The notes beneath the pieces were generated by a model. That model was not told where the DNA came from and searched no databases. It worked only from the letters and a program-made list of their open reading frames with translations. A stretch of DNA of 64,000 bases from the NCBI GenBank assembly GCA_949752745.1, contig OX457025.1, positions 100,942,439 through 101,006,438 of the forward strand. Direction: 5' to 3'. Within the stretch, counting starts at the first letter, position 1. Each line of letters starts with the position of its first letter. Positions 34,267 to 47,219 of this stretch are shown here, piece by piece. Made by a program: the position numbers and the translations under genes. The stretch is from Protula sp. h YS-2021. Taxonomy: Eukaryota > Annelida > Polychaeta > Sabellida > Serpulidae.

Positions 34267-36185
34267 AAACTTAGAAGTACCAATCATTATGAATAAGTTT
34301 ATCTATATCCTAGATCCACGTATTTATTTTGAATTTCGCTGATTGGCGGTTGTCACTACGCTTGAAACTGATCGGACGAACAACTTGTAAATGCTGTATA
34401 ATACATACAAAATAACCATGTAGCAGTTACTTTGTTAGTATTTGCTTAAGCCATCACTGATTTTATTAAATCACCATAGATATCTCACACAAATATCTTA
34501 AAAAGCTATTTTCCATGAATTAAAAGCTCATACAACTTATGTCGATATTTGTATTTGGGCTTCGTATTTTACGTCATTGTAAGCAGTCTTTGTGTTCTTT
34601 ATATATGTGTTATAATTTGCGTAAATTTCATGTTACAGTCACCCATATTGGGGAGTTGTTTAAAGTGATAAGTGTCTGTAATGATAATGCCAACTCCGTT
34701 CCCTACTCTTGTGTCTTCTCTAATTGATAATTACGTTTTATATCCCCACTTAAAATATATATGGTCAAAAGGTACAGAGAAGTGTGAATTATGAAGTTTA
34801 TTAAATTTATGTAAATACCAAGTTTCCAACTTTTGGTTAGTGTATTTAAAATGGATTCAAAGAGAAAAAGAGGAGGAAAATAGAGATGACGGAGTTGATG
34901 GAAGTAGGAGAAACTTGTTCATGAAAAAAAGTGTTTAGTTCGATCTCGGCAAATGATTACACATTTCGGATATAGTCATTGAAGCTGTATTAATATATCT
35001 AACTACGTCAGTATTGACAGTTTGCCAATGTGAGTTTCTAGTTTCTTTAATAGAGAAATAAATAGAGAAAACCTGTGTTTTTTTTACCATACCATACTTT
35101 TTTTTACCCTACTCACAATTGCTTTCGGTACCGGTTCCTAATTAATATTCTGTCGTAACCGGCATTACTCTCCAAGAATGTTCTAAAATTGCAGGACAAG
35201 GGTGCTTAATCTTTATGGAAAATTGAAAAAAAAAAGCAAAAGCAAACCAAAAGCAAAGGTTCCGATAACCACAAGACTTAAAAGAGGACGTTATGAAAAC
35301 TCCTTATCATATTTAAATTTCTTCTGCTTTTAAAAGATATTTGATATTATTATTGATGTAGAATTTTATCTATAAAATATAGATATATGAAAGATTTTTT
35401 ACCCATTCGCAAGATATATTCATTCATTAAATTGTAAACAGTTTTGTTTATGAATACATGTATTTGCACGCAATTCGTTGTTATACTTTTTTCTTTGCCA
35501 TTTTGGACTTAATATCAGTAGGACGTGACAAAATGCTTCTAAAAATAATATTTGGACAAACCTTCCCCCGACCTAACCCAAATACAGTGATCTGGTATTT
35601 TCTACAATAAATTTTGTATTTTAAAAATTTAAGTTGAAGTTATGAAAAGTGTTCGCTACTGTTTTGCTAAATATCAAAGCATATTGCAATTTTTATGCCT
35701 GTTGGTTAGCGTAATAAGAGTGTTGATTGCTATAGCGGTAGGTCCAATTTATCACGATGCTTTAATTTACTTACATAAACCGTAAAAATTCCTATATTTC
35801 TGATATTAGTAAAAGTCAAATGTTTCTGAAGGGAAAAAACAATAGCAGTACTGTAATAGCACTGAAAAACTATCTAAATATCAGAAGGAATGGATTTTGA
35901 TGTGAAAATATAATTTCATCATGACGAAACATGTTGGTGCACTTTTAATGATATTCATTTGATTAAACTTTTCATAAAAGGACCAGGTGTTTTCTTTTCT
36001 GTTCAGTCTGCAGGTTGACTCTCTTATAATGTTGTGAGTATGTGAGTGCGTCTAAAATATATTCCAAAGTATTATAACAGAGACTATTAAGGTAGAAGCA
36101 AGCCAATGGGCCTGTATGCATAGGGCCATTAAAAACTATAAAACTTGATTTATAAATACGTTTGTATGCATTATTTATAACTACT
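34267..36185. other. no gene seen
   Basis: AT-rich 3' flank of the lectin-EGF gene. The first AATAAA after its stop is near 35057, about 0.8 kb downstream, so the transcript may have a long 3' untranslated region. Nothing else was recognised. Confidence 0.4.
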
Positions 36186-36189
36186 TGTT

Positions 36190-37450
36190 TGATATTAGAA
36201 TGACACAGATTTTCGGCCATAACTTTTGTTCAGTCAAGTTTAAAATGAAGACCTTATCAACTGCGCAAAGTACCACACGGTCAGTTCCTGGAAAAGTCTT
36301 TAGCAGTATCCTACTGAACATGATGAAGGATATCGTCGACCATCATCCCCGTAACCAGCAGATCGGTTTCTAAAAAGATCGCTCATGTGCAGACCAGAGT
36401 GGCACGCCGTGTATTATCCTAGAACCATCTCTAGAGTGGTATGCCTCCCTCTGTTTCAGCTTCCTAGACTACGAGAAAACCTTTGATAGCGTAGACAGAG
36501 AGATTGTATGGAAACTGTTACGACATTATGGAGTGCCTGTAAAGCTTGCCCACATCATCAGAAACTCGTACTAGGGCCTCACCTGCAGAGTAGTTCATGG
36601 ATGTCAAATCTTTGATGCTTTCCAAGTCTGAGCAGGGGTCAGACAAGGAGGTTTGCCTCCATTTCTGTTCTTGCTCGGCATTGACTGAATCATAACGATA
36701 TCCACAGCACAGAAGCTTAATAGCATCCAGCGGATCCTGTTATCACAGTGGGATGACCTGGACCTTGCTAATGACTTAACTGGCTCTACTTCCACACAAC
36801 CAACAGCAGACGCAGTAAAAAAAGACCAGTATCGTGGCAGAGAACTAGTCCAGACTGGGCGTGAACATCCATCGAAGGAAGAACAAGATTCTGAAAATAA
36901 ATGCCACCAGCAGGACTTCCATCACACTGCAAGGCCTAGCACTAGAAGAAGTGGACAGTTTCACTTACCTCGGCAGCATCGTTGACACGTTGGCAAGGAG
37001 AGATAGATACAGACGTGAAGAGCAAAATCAACAAGGTAGGGTGGCTTTCCTGCAGGTTAAGAACATATGGGGTTCAAGAGATCAGTCAGTCTACACCAAA
37101 ATCAGGCTCAACAACAATGTGAACTCAGTCGTGCTATACCGAACTTAGACTTCGAGAGCCACCAAAACAACGACAAAGAGGATCAAGACATTCATGAAAA
37201 ATGCCTAAGACTTATCATACACAAGATCAGTAATGAGGAATTTTGGCAGCAGACAAGACAGAAGGCGGCAGGAGTTGATATCCAATGACGTCGCCGGAGG
37301 TGGATAAGCTACACACTGTGCAAGCTAGCCACAAACATCAAGAGCCAAGCTCTCAGTAGAACCCCAAGAGAAAAAGAAAGAGAAGTCGACGGAAGAACAC
37401 ATGGCGACATGACCTGGTCCCAGATGCCAAGAGGATGGGACACACATCGT
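36190..37450 (+). pseudogene. non-LTR retrotransposon reverse transcriptase remnant
   Basis: Plus-strand frames carry the usual order of a non-LTR reverse transcriptase: GKVFSSILLNMMKDIVDHH, then FLDYEKTFDSVDREIVWKLL (first catalytic Asp region), LTCRVVHG, AGVRQGG, DDLDLANDL (where the YADD-type centre is expected, here degraded), then LEEVDSFTYLGSIVDT, KIRLNNN and a C-terminal block with RWRWISYTL and PREKEREVDGR. Many stops and frameshifts are present and the endonuclease is missing, so this is a dead, 5'-truncated copy. The type resembles the LINE family widespread in schistosomes and molluscs. Confidence 0.85.
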
Positions 37451-37559
37451 GAGTGAATGCTTAACACGGGGAGCACTGGAATGTAGATTTTAAGCATATG
37501 GTCAAATAAATATCTAGTTTGATAAGCAACTTTCTTTGAAGGCATTTTAGAACACTAAC

Positions 37560-38340
37560 GGGAGTTTCCGAAAAGAAGCTCCCCCCATTTAAAAGCCCCG
37601 GGTCTCTTATTAGGAAACTGTTTCCCAATAGAAGTCCCGGGGCTTCTATTTGGAGTTAAAATAAAGACCTGAAAAAATCGTTTCCTAATAAAAGCCCCCT
37701 CCTTCCCTGCAACTCTTTTTAGAACGCGTGTTTACTCGCAATGCAGAAACGGTGCACTTAATCCTTTGATATGAGGCAGCCCGTAGACATAATCCTGTGC
37801 TTCGCACAAGACGAATTAACACCTCCTCCCCACTGCCACTTTTAATCCGGCGTATTACTGGAAATATAAGGGGCTGAGTATTGAAACGGGCGGCGTGAGG
37901 TTGCCCCTTCTTCCCTGTTTTTTAGAACTCGTGTTTACTCGCAATGCAGACACGGTGCACTTTATCCTTTGATGCGAGGCAAACCCCAGACACGTTCTGC
38001 GTAGTTGTTTAATCCTGTGCTTCGTATTTTACACAGGACACTTTACCAGACTTTTTTTAGTTACTGTTGTTTTGGTGTGTGTTGTTATTTTTTGTGCGGA
38101 TATCGGCAGCATGCAGCGCTTTAATAAAAGACTGATGGTAAATTTTCATTTTTTTCAATAAAAACTTATCAACAACCCCCATCTAAAAAATAGAAGCCCC
38201 GGGGCTCTAATTATGAAAATGTTTCCTAATAGAAGCCCCGGGGCTTCTATTTGGTTTCTAAATGAGCGCCTGGAATTGGCCAGTTTCCAAATAGAAGCCC
38301 TGGGCTTTTTTTCGGAAACCCCCGGTAATAATATAAAATG
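37560..38340. repeat. palindrome-rich repeat cluster
   Basis: Five or so copies of a GC-centred palindrome embedded in AT-rich DNA. The best, at 38228-38251, is a perfect 24-base palindrome with half-site AATAGAAGCCCC; the one at 37627-37650 has one mismatch. Between them is a tandem duplication of about 210 bases recognisable by GTGTTTACTCGCAATGCAGA at about 37728 and 37930. No coding capacity; it could be a foldback-type element or an inverted-repeat satellite. Confidence 0.65.
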
Positions 38341-38584
38341 GAAGGTGCACAACATATACGTTACCGTTTGCAAATTTTTATTCTATAGAATACTACAGCA
38401 CTGGAAATTGGGACTTGACTCTACTTGGCTAGAGGAGGGAGGAGGTGGGGAGGGAGGGAGTTGGGGATACCCATGTATGGCGGCACAAGTAATTTCAATA
38501 AAGTTGCTTAGGGGACCAGCATTCGACCTAATGAATGGTGCTACAAAATTATACATTTAGAGCTAAGACTCAAAGCTATCACAA

Positions 38585-38745
38585 CAATCTACCTTATTCT
38601 AATAGCAGTTGTATTTCTAATAGCATTCTAATAGCAGTGTGAGTATAATCTCCCTTATTCTAATGGCACTCTAATCTGCGTTGTTCTACTAGCAGTTGTA
38701 ACTATAACCTACATTAGTCTACTAGCAGTTCTAACTAATATCTAC
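38585..38745 (+). repeat. short degenerate CTAATAGCAGT repeat
   Basis: Seven or so imperfect copies of TCTAATAGCAGTT-type units of about 15-40 bases. No function is evident. Confidence 0.5.
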
Positions 38746-39461
38746 AGATCGGTTTTGGAAATTTGGACTTTTTTAAGAACACCATTTTATTTAAATTTTC
38801 AGTCTTTACATTAGTTAAAAAAGTACAAATAAAATAAATAAACTAAATAAAACTTATGAAATATTTTAAAAAATAAAACAGCTTGAAACGAAGAAATAGC
38901 TATCATTATAGCTGAAAAGTGACTCTGCAATAGTTATGACTACAGTCTATGTTATTCTTATAGCAGTGGCGCCGAGACGCTTGCTCAGAATGAATACCTT
39001 CTTTTTTACATTTTCTTTTTTCTTTGACAACTTCAGCCAGTCACTGATAACGCGGATGGAAGGAGTTAGGCAAAAATTTAAAGGTGATTGCAGGATTCAC
39101 CCTACACAAAACAAAATTTCATCTTTAGACCATAATTTTGTTCGCTCGTAGTATAACTGTTTTTAAATGTCAGTTTGGGAAACTAAAGTGCATGTTTGAC
39201 AGAGGATGTGTTTGGTCACAATTTGGTCATGTATATGGCCATTATTCTGTCTTGCATTTCGTCACTATTTCGCCATGTATTACTATTTGGTTATGTTTTC
39301 CGTCAATGTTTAGTCACTATTTACAAGCCACACAGTGAATTGATGGAGTGTTACAGTTTATGCACAAGACACCGCTGTTATGGGTACAAACACAGCTACA
39401 GTGCGCGTTGCTGCAATCAATAATCGAAAACTAAACAGATGCTTACATTAAGGAGTGTTTG

Positions 39462-39990
39462 TATAATGGCATAAGGCCCGTTGGTCGGAGTCGCACAGAG
39501 GAAAAGCCTTACTGGTGAGCATACATTTATTCGTTAATTCTCTCAACGTCTCAAGTCAACTCAACTCAACGTGGAAAACTACAACAGACCATAAAAACAA
39601 TCCTGACCATTTTGACAACTACGACAACTACGTTTATATAACGGTTATAAACCATTTATACCCTTTACGCGTTCGTTAAAACCATTAAAAACTTTGCAAC
39701 GTCGTGATGTTAAAACACCGACATTTACCTTTATTTAAACACAAAAGAAGCTTTAAAATCTTCAGACGGGCTTTCGATTAAGGATCTAATAAAAATAACG
39801 TACTTTTTGGACCTTCTTTATCTTTAAAATTTAAATATATATCCGATATTTTTAGATCGCAATTCAATCACATGTCAACACTTCAACGTCTTTCTGCATA
39901 CTGAACGGTTTTAGTAAGCGGTGTGATAAACATTCAAAAACACGCAAACAATGTCACCGCAAATAACCCCGCGTTTGCGATTAACCTACA
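39462..39990 (-). repeat. LTR (3' end of the element) of BEL/Pao insertion
   Basis: Shares TATAAxGGC-TAAG-CCCGTTGGTCGGA and a long block from CGACATTTACCTTTATTTAAA to CCGCGTTTGCG with the LTR at 46137-46450. In element orientation it starts TGTAGGTTAAT-CGCAAACGCGG. This copy holds about 200 bases (AGTCGCACAG to GTCGTGATG) that the other LTR lacks. Confidence 0.8.
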
Positions 39991-40129
39991 TTTCTTTAAC
40001 TTCAATTAGTAGTTCAGTTTCAAAGACGTTTAGCGAAACATTAGCCTTACAGTTTGAGCAGGACCGCATTCAGCAAAGGCTGTGCGTATAATGTATGGTT
40101 ATACGATGTCACTAATAATATGAGTCACA

Positions 40130-43060
40130 GTTTAGTCCTAAGCACACAAATACAGGCATTTTACTTCGTAACATAAACCCTGTGTACACTTCACATTTAG
40201 TCGTACTGGTGCGGAATGACGGATCGGTTCGGGAATAAAAACGGCGTTTTGCGACTGGCAGTAGGCGATAAATACAGTTCGCTTAACCGAGTCCAAGGAA
40301 GAATTCATAACACACACTTTCATGGGCTCTTCGGGGGAGGAATCCCTCGGTTTCCCGTCGTGGATTCGTGCAACAAAACACATTTGTGTACGGGTCTTTC
40401 TGACACGGATTGTGGCCAAGATGATTCATGTGTTGAGCTGCAACTCGTCCTTTAATTGTTTGCACCTTGCCATCCGCGGAGGGATATGTGTCCTCAAAGA
40501 TTGCAATTAGCCATGTGTTGCGTGGCATTTCATCCTCCTTAAGTATAACAATGTCGCCTTTTGTCATGTTGCGTTTTGGGTATGTCCATTTTTGGCGTTT
40601 CTGTAGCTCGGTATTCTGCTTCCCACTTCAGAAAATGTTAACTACATACTTCAGCCTCCTCCACCTTCTTGTCGAGAATAGCTCTTCTTTGACGGTAAAT
40701 GTTTCAGATGGAGGCAACACGACTATGGTTTTCTTTGTGAGAGGTTGGTTCGGTGGTAAAATGTCGGAGAATGGATCATGTAAGTGATCTAATGTTAGTG
40801 GGCGACGTTCATGATTGCCATAACTTCGTAGAAAATCGTCCTGAGGCATTCGTCATCAAGTTGAGTGCCAACTTTGTCCAACATCGGTTGAAGAACACTT
40901 CTTACTGTGCGGATTCTCCTTCTCTAGGTCGTTTTTGCAAGTAAAAAATTAATTCCCCTTTCACTACGAAGATGCCGTATTGGTCCCCGAATGAAACGTC
41001 GAAGGGCGTTAATGAATGCGTGCGTTTTCAGCGATTCCGCTACTTCGAGGGGAATTGCCCTTGACGCCGTGCAAGCAAACAGGCATCGTACCACCGTCTC
41101 GCTTCGTCTCGAAACGGTCCGAGGTAATCCACGCCGCAGTATGTAAATGGGGGCACATCTTCCATTCTGTCTTCGGCAGTGGTGCCATCTTTTGATACTG
41201 TAAGCAGCCGCAATATTTTCGGCATAAGTGACATCTGTGTATTATCCTTGAGACGATAGCTTTGTATCCAATGATTCAGTAACCACTTTCACGAATTGCA
41301 TTCATTGTTGATTATCTCCCTTGGTGCCCTTGGATGGACCTCGCTATCAGTGTGGTTATATGGCTGTTCTGGGAAGAATAACTGGGTGTTTTATTTCGTG
41401 AGGGAGTTATTTAGCGATTTATTTAGTCTTCCACCGACTCTCAGTACACCGAAGTCGTCCAGTAAAGGATACAGTTTATCCAGTAAACTTCCTTTCCGGA
41501 AAACTTTGCCCTTTTGAGGGCCAGCAGCTTTTGTTTCGAAAGCATTTTTCTGCATTGACTTGATTATTTCCCTCTCAGCGTCACGGAACAGTAATGCATC
41601 AAAATCAGGATTTAGCTTGTGCGCTATGCTGGTAGCAGTTCAATAGTACAAGAGCTTCTTGTACAACAGGCAATACGCCACGGCCTTCCGTAGAGTTTGC
41701 CACGATGAGAATATTGCACAGCGGTCTTCCATTGGCGTGTTCTCTGTATCCGTCACAGCAGCTAAGTTGTGTATCCGTTTGAGGTTGAGATCTGTTGGTG
41801 AAACATGAGGAACTACGATAGAGGCGGTGACTACATGTTTCCTAAGAAACTCCGGTCCGTTTAGCAACTGATGGTCTTAATCAATGTGCTAGCTTTCATT
41901 CCTCGAGATACACAATCTGCTGGGTTTTCTTCCGAGCGAACGTATTGCCATTGTTCTGGTTCGATGGTGTCTCTGATCTGTTGAATGCTGTTAGCAACAA
42001 ACACGTTAAACCTCTTGGCGTTGCTGCTGACATAACCCAGGACAACGGTGCTATCTGTCCAGAAAATTCTTTGTAGATTTTGATTCCAGATTCTTTGTTT
42101 AGGAAGGTGCTTTCTTTGAGATAAAACCGCGGCACACAGTTCAAGTTTTGGAATAGGCAGTTGTTTTACAGGCGCACCTCTTGCCTTGGTAATGCACTGT
42201 GCTGATGGAGTCGACCATTTGAAGATAGGTAGATTGCCAATGGTACTGGCATCACAAAAGTGATGCAGTTCGGCAGCCTTGACTTCACTGAAGTTATCTG
42301 GTTTGTAGCAGCGTCGTATTTTCAGTGTTTTAAGTTGAAGAAGTTCGCTTTTCAAGGCTTTCCGTCGGTCCACAATTTCTTGCCGAAGTGGTGAGTCCTA
42401 AGCACACACAGTTAAGACCTTGTTTACAGGTGGCTTGTAGAATAGCTCGTCATTGAAGAATGACGGGAGCTAAGAAACCGATCGGATCGTAAACTGAACT
42501 CACAGACGACAGAATTCCGCTTCGAGCAGGTGGGCGATTCTGGAGTACGATCCTGAACTGAAACACATCACTGGACCACTCGATCCCAAGAGTTCTCTCA
42601 ATAACATCGCAGCCTTTCAGGAGATCCAGGTTTTGCAGTCCTATTGCCCGATCAATCCCTAGAATGGCTTCCATGACCATCGCGGAGTTGGAAGCGAACT
42701 TGTGCCAACAAATTCCACTTTTTGCACAAAGACCTTGACCGTTTAATGCCAACTCGATTGCTTTATCCTCCGTCTCTAGGTCAGTGCGTTGGCCGTATGC
42801 TTGTTCGTCTGGAGCTGGTATAACCTCTCTGGGCAGTCATATTCCGAAAGCAGTCCAATTTCGCAGTTTGATACAGGCATTAAGCCACCAGCTATCCTGT
42901 GCAGATGTGGAAATTTCATCGCTTTCTGCGGGGTTTGAATATAATTCCTGTTTGCTTGTATCACATCCTTTGTAAATGCGCTATGTATCGGAATCACCAT
43001 CGAGCTGTTGAATCCTGTAACGCGAAAACCGGTGATTTTATTACTGCATGGTAGCACTTG
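40130..43060 (-). pseudogene. BEL/Pao pol remnant: protease/RT, RNase H, integrase, C-terminal domain
   Basis: Read on the minus strand, with coordinates falling. Protease/RT linker ending RIAGGLMPVSNCEIGLLSEYDC; RT thumb with RTLGIEWSSDVFQF and SSVSSVYDPIGFLAPVIL; an RNase H part with HHFCDAS, LPIPKLELCAAVL and FWTDSTVVLGYV; integrase N-terminal region with PPFTYCGVDYLGPF; and the terminal KGDIVILKEDEMPRNTWL domain characteristic of BEL elements. This order and these signatures are diagnostic of BEL/Pao. Many stops and shifts separate the pieces. The RT catalytic YxDD was not found and most of the integrase core is unreadable. Confidence 0.85.
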
Positions 43061-43364
43061 ATTTTCCTAAGATAGCGTTGATAGTAGAAACTGTGTCTAA
43101 ACGCCGTCAACGCCCAATTTTTCGCATATGCATTTGGTCACGAAGTTGGGTGAGATTGTGCCAAATAGCGCATATACGAGAAGTTCCTTTTTCCTTCGCA
43201 CTTTCGTGTGATAAAAAGACTGGTATGATCATCGTCGCCTACTTGCTGCTCGACACGCTACGTTTTCCCTTTTGGGGTTGCCTTTTAGTTAAGGCACGAG
43301 AAGCATAATTTGTCAGACAGCGCGTATTTGCGACGATTCTCAATATTCAAAGCAAAAATTCTGG

Positions 43365-45150
43365 ACAGTTGTTAACATGCTGATCTTTCTTGCACTTAAA
43401 GCAAGGACGCCGCTTTGTGAGCTTGCTTTGGATCTTCCGAACTCTTATCGGAGCTGAAATCGCTTGAAGTCTTGTTGGTCTCTGCTGCAGCCCCCGTTTT
43501 TGCATCTTGGGCTCTCTTTATTCCTGACAAGAACGATTGTTTCTTTTCCTTGAGTGCTGGTCCTTTCCCGATTCCTTGACTCTTGTCTTTGTTGTCTTTG
43601 AGAGCTTGAAAGGATGTTACAGGAAAGCAAGCTATCTAGGCCTCTTTCTCGATGAAGTCTGAAAATTGCTCAAATGACGGATAGATGCCTCTGAGCTCCT
43701 TATGGTCTTGCACTGTTGTTGACCATCGAGAGACCAGAGCGTCAGAAAGTTTCCTGAGTATAATCTGGTTCTCTCGGGCATCGTCTAGGATATGCAGATT
43801 CAGGTTGCTTCTCTTTGCCGACTGGCACTGCTTTAGAAAGTCAGAAAGCGTTTGCAACGCGGAGCACTCCTTGTCTGAAACCTTTGGCCATTCAAGGAGC
43901 TACTTTCTGAAAGCTATCGCGATGTTAAACGGATCGCAAATCTCACATCAAACCGATCCTTTGCTTCCGTGTACGCCATGTCTGAGCCCTCCAGTAGCAC
44001 TCCTTGGCTTCACCGGTCACATTAGGTTGAAGATAATACAGTTTCTCTACTGGAGGGATATTCTTCTGTTCAATAAGAAGTTCGAACGAGCACTTCCACA
44101 TGATGTACTCTAAGGGATTACCAGTGAATACGCCAGGTTCTGCTGAAGGCATCCTCGCTGTGGCAATCGCTCTGACAAGCTCACTTTTATCGCTGTTCTG
44201 TACCTGCCTTGATTCATATGCTCGATTATCGGTTGTAGCCTGTTATGGCGTTGTCCTTGTAAATGTCGGAGCAGAGATGAAAGGCATAGATGCATCTGAT
44301 TTTCTGTTATCGCGATCGGAAATCTTTGGCAGCCATGAAGTTTTAGCGTTGCGTGACATTGCCGGTTCCGGACCCCGTGACTGTGTGCCTGGAACGTTGG
44401 TAACAGGGTTACCATCAGGCCGCATGAAGGTTTTTTGCCTCAGGAGTGTTGAGTGTCCTGCGTCACCAAATCTTGTTCAGATGCATGCTGTTCAATGAAT
44501 CGCTAAACAACCGTAGTGTCTACAGGTAGCTAATGAAGAGGTTCTTCAACTTTACTATGTGTTGGATTGCTCCTTTTTCGGTAAGTCTGTAGCTTGGTTT
44601 TGGCAGGGCTCTTTCCAGTGCTAATTGTTCTTGCCGTTGTTTCAGTTTCAATTGTCTCTCCTCCAGTTCTTGATTAATTTTCATCCTTTGTTCTTCTAAT
44701 TCGTGCTCCAATTTGCGTTGTCTGAGTTGTACAGAAATTCCAGCAGCACGAGAAGCAGCTTTCATTTCAATCACTGAAGATTTTTGAGAGTGCTGACGAA
44801 CGCCTTGAACTACGGGGACTAATTTCACACGCCAAATTTTTTAACTTCGCGGCTACTTGATTTCCGATATCAAGGTGCCAGTCTAGTAACTCTTCTATAT
44901 TCATCCGTGTATTGAGTTGCAAGCTATGCAGGTCATCAATTTTGTCTTTACACACTTTGATGCAGGCTTGCAGAACATCCCAAGCTTGGCACATTTCCGT
45001 TGTGTTTTCACAGCTAATTATCATGGACTCTAGTTCGTCGGCTTTGCGTCGCCATCGGTTGACTGGAGCTGATACGGCCTTTTCTTTCACTTCAACTTGA
45101 TATTCAAAGCCCTTGTCCGTCATTACACCCTGGCGAACTGATCGCATGGT
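43365..45150 (-). pseudogene. BEL/Pao gag remnant
   Basis: Minus-strand pieces begin with a coiled-coil-like N terminus (VNRWRRKADELESMIISCEN, LDWHLDIGNQVAAKLKN) and a charged Glu/Arg/Gln segment (LEEQRMKINQELEERQLKLK). Then comes the BEL capsid signature FTGNPLEYIMWKCSFELLIE with IPPVEKLYYLQPNVTGEAKE. Near the low-coordinate end is a CFKCKKDQHVNNC zinc knuckle, one residue shorter than the usual spacing. It is interrupted by several stops and frameshifts. Confidence 0.82.
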
Positions 45151-46136
45151 TGTAGATGTCTCATCCCTCTCCTCTGCAGGAATGGCTCATTTAATAACCG
45201 TTTTATCAGGCTTGATAGCATTACCTTGCTGTAAGAGCCGCTGCTGTGAAAGCTCCGATGCACTACATGCAGGCGCAGTCGATTCAGGTTCATGGAATTC
45301 CTGTTGCCTTTTCCAGTGTGTGTATGTGTGTGTGTGTTGTTGTTTTTGGAATCCGAATCTGATTGGTTTATATCACATATTTAAATTAACACACATAGCG
45401 TTTCAACTTCAGTCGCAAACGCCGATGCAAAAGGTGAAAAAAGTAACGCAAATATTCGCAACTGTAACACCTCTGACAATTACATCACTTCACCTTGGTG
45501 TTGAACTGATCACGTATCAACACGAATCATAAATAGTCACACGTAATAAAACTTTACCAGTACCTTGCATTACAAGAAAAAATCGTAACCTTGCATATAA
45601 TCACTGAAAACAACACTTTTAGAAGCATGAGGCCATGCACAAGACTAGCTATTTCAGTATACGCAAGCTGTTGTGAACCGTTGTAACTGTTACAGTTACC
45701 CAAAGATTTCCCTGGAACCTTTAAACACACAGAAATACAGCTAAATTTCAACTACAAAAAGACAGTTCAGTGAGGATAAGTGTCTTCGAATGGCGATCCT
45801 TTGAGCTGCTCATTGCTGCCGGTAATAGCAGGTTTGCGTTTGTTTCATTAACACGCGCGTGACCTAATTTCTGAAACGCCTTTGACCTGCGAACAGTCTG
45901 TCATGTAACCGAGAACTTTGGTCTACATCAATCACACACAGACACGTTAAAGCGAGTGCTTGGATACCGCGCTTCCTTGATGGCGCTTCGAAGGTAATTT
46001 GAGGATACCGCCTCTCCTTTGATGTCACATCGTAGGCATTCAACAAGAATCGTTCGGGCACAATAAAATAATATCCATAATAATAATAAAGCAAACGCTG
46101 TGGGTGTGCTGATAGACGTGGAGTGAAGTTTCTCAC

Positions 46137-46450
46137 TATAACGGCCTAAGTCCCGTTGGTCGGATAGTTAAAACAGCGACATTTACCTTTATTTAAATGC
46201 AAAAGAAGCTTTAAAATCTTCAGACGGGCTTGCGATTAAGGATCTAATAAAAATAACGTACCTTTTGGTCCTTCTTTATCTTTAAAACATAAATATATAT
46301 CCGACATTTTTAGATCGCAATTCAAACACATATCGACACTTCAACGTCTATCTGCATACTGAACTGTTTTGGTAATTGGCATGATAAACATTCAAAAATG
46401 CGTAAAACAATATCACCGCAAATAATTCCGCGTTTGCGGGGTCCGCCACA
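46137..46450 (-). repeat. LTR (5' end of the element) of BEL/Pao insertion, internally deleted
   Basis: In element orientation it begins TGTGGCGGACCCCGCAAACG and ends GGCCGTTATA. It matches 39462-39990 except for an internal deletion of about 200 bases between GTTGGTCGGA and TTAAAACA. Differences from the other LTR indicate an old insertion. Confidence 0.8.
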
Positions 46451-46799
46451 GTGTGCATGTAGTCTTTTGGTCTGAGTTTTTGTTTGGCGTTGAGTGCACT
46501 TCCAAAAACAACCGCAACCCCCAACCCTGCTTATTGCCTTGACCTCTAGCTTTCCATTTATTTGTTACTGACCAATAATTCAGTTTTGCAAATTGCTCAA
46601 CTGCATAAACTTTCTTCTGCCTTATGAATTGCAGTTAAGCACAAGTTTGATATCTAAAGGGTTACACATACATAGCAGAGACATTCACACCGATTATCCT
46701 CATGCAAGAACTTTGGTGGGAAAATTAAGATTTTTTACCAATAACTGCATAACTCCTTCTGCCATGATTATTAGTGATAAAGGAATATGTAACATACTG

Positions 46800-46985
46800 A
46801 GAACGCATAATACTGAATTTATGAGTGTATCATAGTGAATTTGTGAGTGTATCATACTGAATTTGTGAGTGCATCATATTGAATTTGTGAATGCATCATA
46901 CTGAATTTGTAAGGATATCATGCTGAATTTGTGAGTGTATCATAGTGAATTTGTGAATATATAACAGAATTTGTGAATGCGCACT
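46800..46985 (+). repeat. about 20-22-bp repeat
   Basis: Seven or eight copies of CATACTGAATTTGTGAGTGTAT with minor changes. Non-coding. Confidence 0.8.
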
Positions 46986-47219
46986 GAATAGTGACCTGCA
47001 CACGTTCAGATCAAACTCTTCATAAGTCCAAGTTTCATGGTCCTCTTTTTTTTAGAATATTATAAGCCCCACACATGCTGCGCCATAAGCTCTGTACATA
47101 GTTGTATAAGACACTGTATGCATGTTGTAAAATACTTATATTATTCAAGAAATAACCCAATGAAGGAAGTATTTTCGCGTTTTAATTTTTGTCAAGTGTA
47201 TAACATTTCGCTATTGAAA

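Larger units (their letters stand above)
39462..46450 (-). mobile_element. decayed BEL/Pao LTR retrotransposon
   Basis: About 7 kb bounded by two related LTRs, with gag then pol in minus orientation. The flanking pentamers GTTTG (left) and GTGTG (right) could be a 5-base target duplication with one change. All genes are broken. Confidence 0.83.
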
